Shown here piece by piece: positions 25,029-35,718 of a stretch of DNA of 64,000 nucleotides. Location: contig NZ_LELA01000058.1 in NCBI RefSeq assembly GCF_001677955.1, positions 16,800-80,799 on the forward strand, read 5' to 3'. Positions within the stretch are counted from its first letter, which is position 1; every line of letters begins with the position of its first letter. Position numbers and translations under genes: made by a program. The notes under the pieces are model-generated. The model did not search any database. It saw only the letters and a program-made list of their open reading frames with translations, and was not told the origin of the DNA. Source of the DNA: Chryseobacterium sp. BGARF1. GTDB taxonomy: Bacteria; Bacteroidota; Bacteroidia; Flavobacteriales; Weeksellaceae.

Positions 25029-27404
25029 GTGGATTACAACCAAACACAAGAAGAGTCTCAGGAAGAGTCTTTCAACATCAGAGAAATTTTAAAACCTTAT
25101 ATTCATCGTTGGTATTGGTTTATTATAGGAGTAATTATAGCGGTTATTGCTGCATGGTTTTTTTTAAGATACAGTATTCCCGTATACAGTACAGAATCTA
25201 CTTTATTAATTAAGGAAGTAAAAAAATCAGCCTCTTCACAGCCTGAAATGTCGATGATTTCTGAATTGGGAGGCATCGGTGGTATGGGAACCAATTCGGT
25301 GGATAACGAAATTGAGATTCTAAAATCTAAAAAGCTGATGCTTTCTGTAGTAAAAGAGCTCGCATTGGAAACCAGCGTTTATTCTAAGGGAAGTGTTAAA
25401 GAAACAGAGCTTTATCAGGAGTCTTCTCCTTTCTTGGTACGCATTATCAGTGAAAAAAAGAAAGCAAAATATCCCAAAAACGAGGTTACCGCTCAAGTTG
25501 TAGGGAATAAAATTATTATTAAATCTGAAGATTTAAAAAAAGAGATACAGGCACAGTTTAATACAGCGGTCACCATGCCTTTTGGAGTGGTCATGTTTCA
25601 GAAAAATCCAAAATTCAAAGGAAAATCCGATCAAAAAAGCATGTACATCCTGCAGTTTATGTCGGGAATGAACAGAGCCCGATATTATCTAACTCAACTT
25701 AATGTAAGTCTAGCGCAGAAAGAAGCAACGGTACTGAAGATTTCATTCACTGATCCTGTTCCCGAGAAAGCTGAAAATATTTTGAATCGCTTGGCGGTGA
25801 ATTACAATCGTGAAGCTAATTTGGATAAAAATTCAGAAGCGCAAAAAACGGCTTCTTTTATTGATGAAAGAGTGTCGCTGATCAGCAGAGAGCTTGGAAA
25901 TGTAGAATCGCAGAAAGAAGAATTTAAAGTTAAAAATAATATTGCCGATATTCAGACAGAAGCAGGGCTTTCACTACAGACAGCGGTGGGAAATCGTCAG
26001 CAAGAATTAGAAAACGAAACTCAGCTCGAATTGATCAACAGCTTACTGACATCGGTTAACAGGCAGGGAACTTATCAGGTTTTACCATTAAATGTAGGTC
26101 TTTCAGATCAAAGTATTGCTACGTCTATAGCTGCGTTTAATCAATTGGTGATTGAACGAAACAGATTGCTTGAAAATTCTACGAATGCCAATCCTGTGGT
26201 GCAGGATATTACGAATCAGATCAACAGTATGCGGAGTTCTGTCGTGCAAAGTCTGCAGAAAAACAAATCAGGACTGCAGATTGTAAGAAACACCATTTTA
26301 GGTGAACAAAACAGATTGTCGGGGAAAATTTCTAAAATTCCTGTTCAGGAGAAAATGTTCAGGAGTATTGAAAGACAACAGAACATCAAAGAACAGCTGT
26401 ATTTATTATTACTGCAAAAACGTGAAGAAGCTGCCATTTCTTTAGCAATTGCAGCACCCAAAGCGAGAATTGTTGACGATGCACTAACTAATTCTATACC
26501 CGTTTCTCCTAAAAAAATGATCATTTATGTGGGAGCATTCATTATTGGGTTACTGATTCCTTTTGCGGTTATTTACTTAATAGAATTATTCAACAATAAA
26601 GTTAAAACAAAGCTTGATTTGGAAAAATTGATTGATGAAGCGCCAGTCGTTGGTGAACTTCCATCAGTGCAAAAGGGTGATGCTGAAGTGGTGCAATTAA
26701 ATGATTTGTCTCCTTTGGCTGAAGCATTCAGAATTTTAATTACGAATATTAATTTTATGTTGCCGAAAAACAAAAAAGGAAATGTAGTTCTTGTTACTTC
26801 TACAGTTAAAGGAGAGGGGAAAACATTTACTTCAGTTAATTTGGCTTTAACATTGGCAACACCTAGAAAAAAGGTACTGATTATTGGTTCAGATATTAGA
26901 AACCCGCAGCTACAGAGATATAACGAAAGTAGAAAAGGATTAATTGGTCTTTCAGAATTTATGTATGATGACCAAATTAATGTGTCAGAAATTATTCATC
27001 CTACTTCATTCAATCCGTATTGTGATGTGATCTATTCGGGAGTCATTACCCCAAATCCTACAGAATTATTATCTAACGGTAGATATCACGAACTTGTAGA
27101 AAGTTTAAAACCTATGTATGACTATATCATATTAGATAGTGCACCTTTGATGTTGGTAACAGATTCATTCTTAATTGCTGATGTGGCAGATGTTACAGTC
27201 TATGTTACCCGTTCTGGTTATACAGAAAAAGAACTAACAGGCTTTATCAATAAGCAGGTAAAAGAAAAGAAAATTAAAAATGTAGGAATAGTGTTGAATG
27301 ATGTAAGCAAGATGAACAGTGGCTATGGCTATGGTTACAAATATGGCTATGGCTACAATGCTGATTCTAATGAGCCTTGGTGGAAAAAAATATTTAAATC
27401 ATAA
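25029..27404 (+). CDS. Wzc-type chain-length regulator and tyrosine kinase, copy 1
   Basis: The 791-aa inner-membrane protein starts at a GTG. It has an N-terminal Wzz domain with a transmembrane helix at about residues 32-52, a long coiled-coil periplasmic part, a second helix (about 500-520) and a cytoplasmic BY-kinase domain. Walker A is T-V-K-G-E-G-K-T-F (about 592-600). The Walker A' segment is [10 protein letters not shown], with Gly where most BY-kinases have Asp. The C-terminal tail is Gly/Tyr-rich (repeats of G-Y), the autophosphorylation cluster. It controls polymer length and export with the adjacent Wza. A paralogue lies at 54337. Confidence 0.9.
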   Translation: MDYNQTQEESQEESFNIREILKPYIHRWYWFIIGVIIAVIAAWFFLRYSIPVYSTESTLLIKEVKKSASSQPEMSMISELGGIGGMGTNSVDNEIEILKSKKLMLSVVKELALETSVYSKGSVKETELYQESSPFLVRIISEKKKAKYPKNEVTAQVVGNKIIIKSEDLKKEIQAQFNTAVTMPFGVVMFQKNPKFKGKSDQKSMYILQFMSGMNRARYYLTQLNVSLAQKEATVLKISFTDPVPEKAENILNRLAVNYNREANLDKNSEAQKTASFIDERVSLISRELGNVESQKEEFKVKNNIADIQTEAGLSLQTAVGNRQQELENETQLELINSLLTSVNRQGTYQVLPLNVGLSDQSIATSIAAFNQLVIERNRLLENSTNANPVVQDITNQINSMRSSVVQSLQKNKSGLQIVRNTILGEQNRLSGKISKIPVQEKMFRSIERQQNIKEQLYLLLLQKREEAAISLAIAAPKARIVDDALTNSIPVSPKKMIIYVGAFIIGLLIPFAVIYLIELFNNKVKTKLDLEKLIDEAPVVGELPSVQKGDAEVVQLNDLSPLAEAFRILITNINFMLPKNKKGNVVLVTSTVKGEGKTFTSVNLALTLATPRKKVLIIGSDIRNPQLQRYNESRKGLIGLSEFMYDDQINVSEIIHPTSFNPYCDVIYSGVITPNPTELLSNGRYHELVESLKPMYDYIILDSAPLMLVTDSFLIADVADVTVYVTRSGYTEKELTGFINKQVKEKKIKNVGIVLNDVSKMNSGYGYGYKYGYGYNADSNEPWWKKIFKS

Positions 27405-27406
27405 TA

Positions 27407-28375
27407 ATGAACAAAATTTTAATTAGTGGAGGAGCTGGATTTATTGGTTCAAATCTTTCAGAATATTTTTTAAATAAAGGCTATAATGTTATTTGTTTAG
27501 ACAATTTTGCTACAGGACATCGTCATAATATAGAAGTATTTCTTCAAAATCCAAATTATCAACTTATAGAAGGAGATATTCGTGATTTTCCAACTTGCCA
27601 AAAGGCTGTAGAAGGGGTAGATTATGTATTGCATCAAGCAGCATTAGGGTCTGTTCCCCGTTCTATTAAAGATCCTACAACCAGCAATGATGTGAATGTC
27701 TCTGGTTTTTTAAATATGCTGATTGCGGCACGAGATGCAAACGTTAAAAGATTTGTATATGCAGCATCTTCTTCAACATATGGTGATTCTGAATCTTTAC
27801 CGAAGGTGGAAGATGTTATTGGGAAACCTTTATCGCCTTATGCAATTACCAAATATGTTAACGAGCTATACGCAGATGTTTTTAGCAAAACCTATGGTAT
27901 TGAATGCATCGGTTTAAGGTATTTCAATGTATTTGGTCGTCGACAAGATCCCAATGGTGCTTACGCGGCAGTTATTCCTTTGTTTGTAAAACAATTGATG
28001 AAGCACGAGTCTCCGAAAATTAATGGAACAGGTGATTACTCACGTGATTTTACCTATATCGACAATGTTATTCAGATGAATGAACGAGCAATGCTGACAG
28101 ATAATTCGGAAGCAATAAATACCGTTTACAATACAGCTGTTGGTGATCGTACAACATTAAATGATTTAGTTGGGTATCTGAAAGAGTATTTAAGTGAATT
28201 TGATAAAAAGATTGCTAATATCGACGTAATATACGGTCCAAACCGTATCGGGGATATTCCACACTCGCTAGCATCTATTGAAAAAGCAAAAACTTTATTA
28301 GGATATGAGCCCACTCATACAATAGATAAAGGGCTGAAAGAAGCCGTAAAATGGTATTGGGAAAACCTTAAATAG
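27407..28375 (+). CDS. UDP-HexNAc 4-epimerase (WbpP-like)
   Basis: This 322-aa extended SDR has the G-G-A-G-F-I-G-S nucleotide motif at residues 8-15, an S-S-S-x-Y active-site strand and Y145-x3-K149. The sequence is of the WbpP/Gne type that interconverts UDP-GlcNAc(A) and UDP-GalNAc(A). The next gene is a matching UDP-GalNAc dehydrogenase-like protein, and the two together would make UDP-GalNAcA. It begins 2 bp after wzc. Confidence 0.85.
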   Translation: MNKILISGGAGFIGSNLSEYFLNKGYNVICLDNFATGHRHNIEVFLQNPNYQLIEGDIRDFPTCQKAVEGVDYVLHQAALGSVPRSIKDPTTSNDVNVSGFLNMLIAARDANVKRFVYAASSSTYGDSESLPKVEDVIGKPLSPYAITKYVNELYADVFSKTYGIECIGLRYFNVFGRRQDPNGAYAAVIPLFVKQLMKHESPKINGTGDYSRDFTYIDNVIQMNERAMLTDNSEAINTVYNTAVGDRTTLNDLVGYLKEYLSEFDKKIANIDVIYGPNRIGDIPHSLASIEKAKTLLGYEPTHTIDKGLKEAVKWYWENLK

Positions 28376-28441
28376 AAAATAAATATTACAAAATACATTG
28401 TTAAAAATAGAAAACCAATATTGAAAACTCTTTTATAAAAT

Positions 28442-29725
28442 ATGAATACACAACATCAAATTGCAATTATCGGTTTAGGATATGTAGGTTTGCCATTGGC
28501 GAGATTATTTGCTACTAAATACAACACCGTTGGTTTTGATATCAATGAAACACGAATTCATGAATTGAGATCGGGTACTGATAATACTTTAGAGGTTGAA
28601 AATGAGGTGCTTCAGGCGGTTTTAGTTGATAGTCCTAACGAAGAGAAAGGTTTGTATGTAACCAATCAGTTAGACGAGATCAAAAATTGTAATTATTTCA
28701 TAATTACGGTTCCTACACCAGTTGATAAAAATAACCGCCCCGATTTAACTCCTTTATTTAAAGCAAGCGAAACGGTGGGGAAAGTACTCAAAAAAGGAGA
28801 CATCATTATCTATGAATCTACTGTTTACCCTGGTGCTACCGAAGAAGACTGTATCCCGGTAGTGGAAAAAACTTCCGGTTTGAAATTCAATGTAGATTTC
28901 TTTGCAGGGTATTCTCCCGAAAGAATTAATCCAGGCGATAAAGAACATACCGTAGAAAAAATATTGAAAGTAACCTCTGGTTCTACTCCTGAAATAGGAA
29001 AAAAAGTAGATGATTTATATAAATCTGTTATCACGGCAGGTACACACTTGGCACCCACTATTAAAGTGGCAGAAGCAGCAAAAGTGATTGAAAACTCTCA
29101 AAGAGATATCAATATTGCATTCGTCAATGAATTAGCTAAAATTTTCAATTTATTGAATATTGATACCCATGCTGTTTTAGAAGCAGCTGGTACAAAATGG
29201 AACTTTTTGCCATTCAAACCAGGCTTGGTAGGTGGTCATTGTATTGGGGTAGATCCTTATTATTTGGCACAAAAAGCTCAAGAGCATGGATATCATCCGG
29301 AAATAATTTTAGCAGGTCGTCGTTTGAATGATTCTATGGGTGAATATGTGGCATCGCAAGTTGTGAAAACAATGATCAAAAAAGATATCAAAGTAAACGG
29401 AGCTAAAGTATTGAACTTAGGAATTACGTTCAAAGAAAACTGTCCAGATGTTCGTAATACAAAAGCAGTTGATGTTATTAGTGCACTAGAAGATTATTCG
29501 ATGAAGGTTACTACTTTCGACCCTTGGGCAAATCCAGAAGAGGTAATGCATGAATATAATTTAGATTGTAGTTCTGAGCTTGTTGAAGGGACTAAATACG
29601 ATGCTATTATTTTAACTGTTGCGCATAATGAGTTTACAAACTTAGATTTGAATCAATTCTTAATTGAAGGCGGAGTGGTCTATGATGTGAAAGGAATATT
29701 AAAAGATTGTGACAATAGATTATAG
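28442..29725 (+). CDS. UDP-GalNAc/GlcNAc dehydrogenase (WbpO/TviB-like)
   Basis: This 427-aa nucleotide-sugar dehydrogenase oxidises C6 of a UDP-HexNAc to the uronic acid using NAD. It shows the N-terminal I-G-L-G-Y-V-G-L-P Rossmann motif and the catalytic Cys267 in [11 protein letters not shown]. The sequence resembles WbpO/TviB more than the ManNAc dehydrogenase encoded at 30977. With the 4-epimerase just upstream it would form UDP-GalNAcA. A 119-bp gap follows before wecB. Confidence 0.85.
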   Translation: MNTQHQIAIIGLGYVGLPLARLFATKYNTVGFDINETRIHELRSGTDNTLEVENEVLQAVLVDSPNEEKGLYVTNQLDEIKNCNYFIITVPTPVDKNNRPDLTPLFKASETVGKVLKKGDIIIYESTVYPGATEEDCIPVVEKTSGLKFNVDFFAGYSPERINPGDKEHTVEKILKVTSGSTPEIGKKVDDLYKSVITAGTHLAPTIKVAEAAKVIENSQRDINIAFVNELAKIFNLLNIDTHAVLEAAGTKWNFLPFKPGLVGGHCIGVDPYYLAQKAQEHGYHPEIILAGRRLNDSMGEYVASQVVKTMIKKDIKVNGAKVLNLGITFKENCPDVRNTKAVDVISALEDYSMKVTTFDPWANPEEVMHEYNLDCSSELVEGTKYDAIILTVAHNEFTNLDLNQFLIEGGVVYDVKGILKDCDNRL

Positions 29726-29844
29726 ATTTATATGAATCTAAAGTCAAAATTAATTGTTTTTACAGCTCAAATGACGATTAATTAGCTATGCTTAGATTAC
29801 ACATTGTGAAATAGATAAATTATTAATCTCAAAAACTTCTTACT

Positions 29845-30966
29845 TTGAAAATAAAAAATTTAGTAATATTTGGAACTCGACCAGAGGCTATTAAAATGGC
29901 ACCATTGGTAAAAGAATTTCAAAAAAACACTAGTGTGTTTGAAACAAAAGTTTGTGTGACCGCTCAACATAGGGAAATGCTGGACCAAGTTCTCAACTTT
30001 TTCAACATTATTCCAGACTATGATTTGGATTTAATGAAGCCTAATCAAAATTTATATAATCTTACTGCTGATATTATAACAGAAATGAAACCTATTCTGG
30101 AAGATTTTCAACCAGATTATGTATATGTGCACGGAGATACTACGACGACAATGGCAGCAAGTATTGCAGCATTTTATTCAGGGGCTAAAGTTTGTCATGT
30201 AGAAGCAGGATTGAGAACGCACAACAAACTTTCTCCTTTTCCTGAAGAAATGAACCGGCAGGTAGCAGGAAGGATTTGTGATTACCATTTTGCACCTACG
30301 AGGACATCTGCTCAAAACCTATTGGATGAAAATATTAAAAAAGAAAATATACTCATTACAGGTAATACGGTTATTGATGCTTTGTTAGACAGCTCTGAAA
30401 GAGTAAAAGAGCTTGATAATGAAGAAATCGATCGGATTAAAAACATTTTGGATTCAACTAAAAAATTAATTCTAGTCACGGGGCACCGTCGTGAAAATCA
30501 TGGTCAAGGATTTATAAACATATGTAAAGCGTTAAAAGAAATTGCAATTCAAAAACCGGATGTGCAAATTATTTATCCTGTTCATTTAAATCCCAATGTT
30601 CAAGGTCCGGTTTACGATATCCTTTCAGGAATTGAAAATATTAAACTTATTAATCCTCTTGCTTACCCAGAGTTTGTTTGGCTGATGAATCAATCTTATC
30701 TAATCATTACAGATAGTGGGGGGGTACAGGAAGAGGCGCCGAGTTTAGGAAAGCCTGTTTTAGTGATGCGTGACACGACTGAGAGACCCGAAGCAGTAGA
30801 TGCCGGAACAGTTATTTTAGTGGGAACTGATACAGATAAAATTATTTCAGAATGTTTTAATTTATTAGATAACACAAATATTTATCAAAAAATGAGCGAA
30901 TTGCATAACCCATACGGTGATGGAAAAGCTTGCGAAAGAATAGTAAATTTTATTAAAAACATATAA
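29845..30966 (+). CDS. wecB: UDP-GlcNAc 2-epimerase (non-hydrolysing)
   Basis: This 373-aa enzyme converts UDP-GlcNAc to UDP-ManNAc. Recognisable blocks are [11 protein letters not shown] at the N-terminus, [16 protein letters not shown] and T-G-H-R-R-E-N, and T-D-S-G-G-V-Q-E-E near residue 290. The start codon is TTG; no ATG or GTG is available in front of the first conserved strand. Together with wecC, which starts 10 bp later, it provides UDP-ManNAcA. A second, more distant 2-epimerase is at 51123. Confidence 0.92.
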   Translation: MKIKNLVIFGTRPEAIKMAPLVKEFQKNTSVFETKVCVTAQHREMLDQVLNFFNIIPDYDLDLMKPNQNLYNLTADIITEMKPILEDFQPDYVYVHGDTTTTMAASIAAFYSGAKVCHVEAGLRTHNKLSPFPEEMNRQVAGRICDYHFAPTRTSAQNLLDENIKKENILITGNTVIDALLDSSERVKELDNEEIDRIKNILDSTKKLILVTGHRRENHGQGFINICKALKEIAIQKPDVQIIYPVHLNPNVQGPVYDILSGIENIKLINPLAYPEFVWLMNQSYLIITDSGGVQEEAPSLGKPVLVMRDTTERPEAVDAGTVILVGTDTDKIISECFNLLDNTNIYQKMSELHNPYGDGKACERIVNFIKNI

Positions 30967-30976
30967 ACTTATACAA

Positions 30977-32185
30977 ATGAATTCACCCAAAGTAGTGACA
31001 ATAGGATTAGGTTACATAGGCTTACCAACGTCAGCATTAATCGCAGGAAACGGTATTCCTGTTCATGGTGTAGATATTTCTCAACATGTTGTAGATACCA
31101 TCAATGCTGGGAAAATTCATATTGTTGAACCAGATCTTGATAAAGCGGTAGCTGAAGCTGTACAAAATGGATTCTTAAAAGCAGATACCAAACCGGTTTC
31201 TGCAGAAACATACTTAATTGTTGTGCCAACACCTTTTAAAGGCAATCATGAACCCGATATTTCCTACGTGCAAGCTGCAACTGAGGGTATTATACCGCTG
31301 TTGAAGGAAGGTGACCTTTATATTATAGAATCTACTTCTCCAGTGGGAACAACTGAAAAAATGATGCAATTGATTTTTTCAATACGCCCAGAGTTAAAAA
31401 ATAAAATATATCTTGCATATTGCCCTGAACGAGTTTTGCCAGGAAACGTAATGTACGAATTGGTTTATAATGATCGTGTAATTGGTGGTGTAGATGATGC
31501 CTCAACAGAAAAAGCTTTGGAATTTTATGGGCAATTTGTTAAAGGCGAACTGCATCCTACAAATGCTCGTACAGCAGAAATGTGTAAATTGACTGAAAAC
31601 TCATCTCGTGATGTGCAGATTGCTTTTGCTAATGAACTTTCTTTAATTTGTGATAAAGCGGGAATCAATGTTTGGGAGCTTATTCATTTGGCAAATAAAC
31701 ACCCGCGTGTAAATATCTTACAACCTGGTTGCGGAGTTGGAGGTCATTGTATTGCTGTTGATCCATATTTCATTACATCTGAATATCCATTAGAATCTAG
31801 AATTATAGGAACTGCAAGAGAGGTTAATAACCACAAGTCTTTTTGGTGTGCGGAAAAAATTAAGCAGGCTAAAAAAGAATTTAAATTAAAATACAATAGA
31901 GAGCCGAAAATCGCTATGATGGGACTAGCATTTAAACCCAATATTGATGATTTAAGAGAATCTCCGGCTAAATATATCGTTCAAAGAGTTTTACAAGAGG
32001 CGAATGATGAAGAATACTTTATTGTAGAACCGAACATCCACGAGCATAATATCTTTAAAATAACAGATTATAAAGAAGCGATAGAAAAAGCGGATATTAT
32101 TGCTTTATTGGTAGCTCATAATGAGTTTAAAACATTAAACTATGGTGCAGGAAAAGTAGTATTGGATTTTTGTGGTATATCCTAA
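30977..32185 (+). CDS. wecC: UDP-N-acetyl-D-mannosamine dehydrogenase
   Basis: This 402-aa NAD-dependent enzyme oxidises UDP-ManNAc to UDP-ManNAcA. It shows I-G-L-G-Y-I-G-L-P-T, the E-S-T-S-P-V-G-T-T block specific to the WecC group, and the catalytic Cys258 in V-G-G-H-C-I-A-V-D-P-Y. Pairing with wecB directly upstream confirms the assignment. It is the second uronic-acid-forming dehydrogenase of the locus. Confidence 0.92.
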   Translation: MNSPKVVTIGLGYIGLPTSALIAGNGIPVHGVDISQHVVDTINAGKIHIVEPDLDKAVAEAVQNGFLKADTKPVSAETYLIVVPTPFKGNHEPDISYVQAATEGIIPLLKEGDLYIIESTSPVGTTEKMMQLIFSIRPELKNKIYLAYCPERVLPGNVMYELVYNDRVIGGVDDASTEKALEFYGQFVKGELHPTNARTAEMCKLTENSSRDVQIAFANELSLICDKAGINVWELIHLANKHPRVNILQPGCGVGGHCIAVDPYFITSEYPLESRIIGTAREVNNHKSFWCAEKIKQAKKEFKLKYNREPKIAMMGLAFKPNIDDLRESPAKYIVQRVLQEANDEEYFIVEPNIHEHNIFKITDYKEAIEKADIIALLVAHNEFKTLNYGAGKVVLDFCGIS

Positions 32186-32258
32186 TAGTAAATATTGTAG
32201 AGAACCTTTTGTTAATTACAACCAATTTAATGAAGAAGAACTTTTAAATTATTGAACG

Positions 32259-33599
32259 ATGCAGGTTTTAAAATTAATTAAAAAATATTCACAAGGGAAT
32301 GTTTATCAGAGTTTCTTACTTGCTTTTTCACAAAGCATCGTAGCTTTATATTTTATAGGAATCGATTTTATTTTTTCAAAAAATTTAAGTGTAGTAAACT
32401 TTGGAAAGTGGAAACATCTCATATTTGTTATTAATTTATTAATACCGCTCATGTCTTTTGGGATTTCTGAAGGTTACAAGTACTATTTAGCTAAAGAAAG
32501 GAAAAGAAAATGGATGTTTGCAAACACCTTTTCATTTTATCTAATTATTTCGTTAGTTTTAGTAGTGATAATTTCGATAGCCAATTTAACAAACTATTTA
32601 GGATGGGTTGATCTCAAAGAATATTATCTTCTAAGCTTTTTACTCCCACTTGCTTATTTTGTATTTGCAATTAATAAAACGCTCAGATATGCATATATAA
32701 ACGATGGCAAAGTTCAATTGCATACCAATATTACTTTGATTGGTTTTGTTGTTACGGGGATATTTTTATTGTTGACGTATTTGTATTTTGATAGGATATC
32801 TACAAATTATCTCTATGTAGGAATTATACTGTACATATTAGTTTATCTACTTCCAATAGCTCATTTAATTGTAAAAGGAAATTTTATTATTACCACAAAA
32901 TGGATAAATAAAGACTATTTTGCCAAAGTACTTAAGCAAGGACTTCCACTTTACTTAGCGACCTTTATTGGAACTTTGACTCTAAATACCGCAATGCTGA
33001 TTGTTAATACATTTGAAAATGCGGAAACATTTGCAATTTTTTCTGTAGGAGCTTTAGAGATACCGATTTTTGCAATGCTTAGTGCTGCATTTTCACAGAG
33101 AATTTATCCTGATCTTGTGAGAATGATTACAAATAATGAAAAGGAAAAAGCAAAGAAACTTTGGATGAAAACTACCCTTCAGATCTCATACATCACTTAT
33201 CCTTTGATTATCCTGCTTATGTTTTTTGCAGAGGAAATCATATACTTCATTTACAGTCCGAAATATGAAGAATCTGTATTTTTATTTAAAACCTATCTGC
33301 TGATTGGTTTGTTTAGGAATAATTATTACGGGGCATTGATAACGGCAGCCGGACAAACTAAATACATATCTTTGTATGCGATTATTATGCTGGCTACAAA
33401 TGCAGTACTTTCCTTGGTGTTGTACTATTTTTTTGGTATTTCAGGAGTGGTGTTTGGAACGTTGAGCGCAACGATAATATTAGCGTTTTTACAACTCTAT
33501 CATGAAAAATTGATTAAAGATTATGTCTATAAATTTCTTCTCAATTATAAAATATTAATTTTAATGGCATTAATAATTTTAATTTATTTAATAAAATGA
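32259..33599 (+). CDS. Wzx-type repeat-unit flippase, locus 1
   Basis: This 446-aa inner-membrane protein has about 12 transmembrane helices and the low-complexity hydrophobic pattern of the MOP-superfamily polysaccharide flippases (Wzx/PST). It would move the lipid-linked repeat unit to the periplasm for the polymerase at 35719. It overlaps the downstream acetyltransferase by 4 bp (ATGA). A second flippase with little visible similarity lies at 56760. Confidence 0.82.
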   Translation: MQVLKLIKKYSQGNVYQSFLLAFSQSIVALYFIGIDFIFSKNLSVVNFGKWKHLIFVINLLIPLMSFGISEGYKYYLAKERKRKWMFANTFSFYLIISLVLVVIISIANLTNYLGWVDLKEYYLLSFLLPLAYFVFAINKTLRYAYINDGKVQLHTNITLIGFVVTGIFLLLTYLYFDRISTNYLYVGIILYILVYLLPIAHLIVKGNFIITTKWINKDYFAKVLKQGLPLYLATFIGTLTLNTAMLIVNTFENAETFAIFSVGALEIPIFAMLSAAFSQRIYPDLVRMITNNEKEKAKKLWMKTTLQISYITYPLIILLMFFAEEIIYFIYSPKYEESVFLFKTYLLIGLFRNNYYGALITAAGQTKYISLYAIIMLATNAVLSLVLYYFFGISGVVFGTLSATIILAFLQLYHEKLIKDYVYKFLLNYKILILMALIILIYLIK

Positions 33600-34138
33600 A
33601 AAACATATTTAAAATATTCTATTTCATACCCCTTATCAAAAAAACTTTTGAACGTAAATACTATGCAACAGGAGTTGGAACTTATCTTGTAAATATTTTT
33701 TTTAAATATATTTTAAGAGTGAATAACGGTGATTTTCTTTTTCATTTTACATCTCGAAGTAATAGTCCGCATAAGATACGAATTCAAGGTAGTGAAAAAG
33801 CAAGTTCAGTTTACTTGTGTTTCGCAACTTCTGGAGGATGCTATTATCAAGCTATTAATGGAATAGAGATAGGTGAAGGAACCTTGTGGTCATATAACTG
33901 TTCCTTTATCAGTGCCAATCATTCGGCTGAAAATTTATCTAAGCATGATTTCTCTGAGCCAATTCGAATTGGTAAAAATGTTTGGTTAGGTGCAAATTGC
34001 GTAGTACTTCCGGGAGTAAGCATCGGAGATAATTCTATTATTGGGGCAGGTTCCATAGTTACTAAGGATATTCCTTCTAATGCTGTAGCAGTAGGAAATC
34101 CCTGTAAAGTAATAAAATATCTAAATGAAAATAATTAA
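33596..34138 (+). CDS. Hexapeptide-repeat O-acetyltransferase
   Basis: This 180-aa protein has left-handed beta-helix hexapeptide repeats in its second half (I-G-K-N-V-W-L-G-A-N-C-V-V-L-P-G-V-S-I-G repeats) and ends with the typical A-V-G-N-P-C-K-V-I. A His in A-N-H-S (about residue 104) could be the catalytic base. It is of the WbbJ/NodL-like group that acetylates sugars or lipid-linked repeat units. Start overlaps the flippase stop by 4 bp. Confidence 0.82.
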   Translation: MKNIFKIFYFIPLIKKTFERKYYATGVGTYLVNIFFKYILRVNNGDFLFHFTSRSNSPHKIRIQGSEKASSVYLCFATSGGCYYQAINGIEIGEGTLWSYNCSFISANHSAENLSKHDFSEPIRIGKNVWLGANCVVLPGVSIGDNSIIGAGSIVTKDIPSNAVAVGNPCKVIKYLNENN

Positions 34139-34411
34139 GGCTTTTGAAAATCTGCTGATTCTATTTATTAAATACCCTAAAATCTACGTTTTACAAATTT
34201 GATTTTGGCAGTGTATCATTTTTCTACTATAAATTTAAATTAAAGGAAATGAAATAGATGCTAAAACAAAGAATGGCGAATGAATTATTTATAATAAGAA
34301 ATGTGGATATAGGAAAATGTAACTTGATAAATAGGTTAACAATGGTGGCAGTGGAATGATGAACAGATGAAAAAAAATAAGGAATTCTTTAAAAAACATA
34401 GAAAGTAATTC

Positions 34412-35713
34412 ATGGATTTTGAAATAAAAAAAAACATTTTAATAATTGCATATGCTTATCCTCCAAATAATGTTGCCGGTGCTCAGCGACCGCATGCTTT
34501 AGCAAAGTATTTGGATAAGGCTAAATATAACGTAAAAGTTATTACATGTAAAAACCCGGATTTGCCAATGGGGGAAAACCTAGATTTTGACCCACATATT
34601 GATGGTGTGGAGTTAATACAAGTTAAGAGCAAAATAGGAAGTTCCGCAAGTAAACTTCGTCAAAATAATCAAATAAAAAGCAATATAAAAATTTTATCAA
34701 AGCTGAAATTATTTCTATTTAAAACTGCACAGCGACTGATTTTTCCAGACAAAGGAATGTTTTGGTATCCGGAAGTGAAATCATTTTTAAAGAAGAATAA
34801 TGAATTGGTTAAAAATACAGATGTGATTTTTTCAACATCTCCTGGTGTTACCAATCATAGAATTGCATCGTTTATAAAAAAGCAAAACAGCAAAGCAAAA
34901 TGGATAGCCGATTTTCGTGATTTTAATTATGTTGAGCATTGGGAATTTAAAAGTGGTATCAAAGCAATTTTACATAAAAAGCTTGAAGCATCCATTATCC
35001 GTAAAGCTGACGAGGTAACTTTTGTTACCCAAACCATGCAAAAAGCATATCAGAAATTTTATCCGAAGCATGACCAAAAAATGCATTGCGTTTACAATGG
35101 ATTTGACAAATCAGACTTTCCTGAAATGGTTCAACAGCTTAGAGATACTGAAAAATTGAGTTTTTTTTATGCAGGCAGTTTTTACAACGGACTGCGTTCT
35201 CCTTTTCCATTGATGCAGCTTGTAGATAAAGCAATTCAAGATAAAATTTTGTCTACTGATGATATACAAATACGCATTGCAGGAAACATTGAAGAGGATA
35301 TAAAGCAGCAGATGGAAAGATTTGAATCCAATCAATGTGTAAATTTTTTAGGCAGTATTCCCCGTACAGAGGTGATAAAACAAATGTCAGAAGCAACTTT
35401 TTTATGGTTGATTGTAGCCAATATCAAAGCCCATTATCAGACAATTCCTATAAAGATTTTTGAGTACATAGCAGCCCGTAAACTTATTGTGAACTTTGCT
35501 CCGGCGGCGGCAGAATCATCTCAGATCATCGAGGCTAATAATTTGGGATTTAACTTTGACACATTAGAATTCAATCTGGAAGAAGCTTATATTGACTTCA
35601 CGCAATTGGTGTCAGATTTTAAAAATGGATATTATAACAAGCCTTTACCGGTAGAAAATTTGGATTCCTTTGTATGGGATAACCAAATCAAATTAATAGA
35701 AAATCTTTTTTAA
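34412..35713 (+). CDS. Glycosyltransferase (GT4-like), locus 1
   Basis: This 433-aa protein has the two-Rossmann GT-B layout. The N-terminal half opens with A-Y-A-Y-P-P-N-N-V-A-G-A-Q-R and a long donor-independent domain; the C-terminal half has F-Y-A-G-S-F-Y-N-G and I-K-I-F-E-Y-I-A-A-R, the family GT4 nucleotide-binding E. It has no signal peptide and should act on the cytoplasmic face. It is preceded by a 273-bp gap holding no intact gene. The sugar specificity cannot be inferred. Confidence 0.82.
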   Translation: MDFEIKKNILIIAYAYPPNNVAGAQRPHALAKYLDKAKYNVKVITCKNPDLPMGENLDFDPHIDGVELIQVKSKIGSSASKLRQNNQIKSNIKILSKLKLFLFKTAQRLIFPDKGMFWYPEVKSFLKKNNELVKNTDVIFSTSPGVTNHRIASFIKKQNSKAKWIADFRDFNYVEHWEFKSGIKAILHKKLEASIIRKADEVTFVTQTMQKAYQKFYPKHDQKMHCVYNGFDKSDFPEMVQQLRDTEKLSFFYAGSFYNGLRSPFPLMQLVDKAIQDKILSTDDIQIRIAGNIEEDIKQQMERFESNQCVNFLGSIPRTEVIKQMSEATFLWLIVANIKAHYQTIPIKIFEYIAARKLIVNFAPAAAESSQIIEANNLGFNFDTLEFNLEEAYIDFTQLVSDFKNGYYNKPLPVENLDSFVWDNQIKLIENLF

Positions 35714-35718
35714 CAAAC

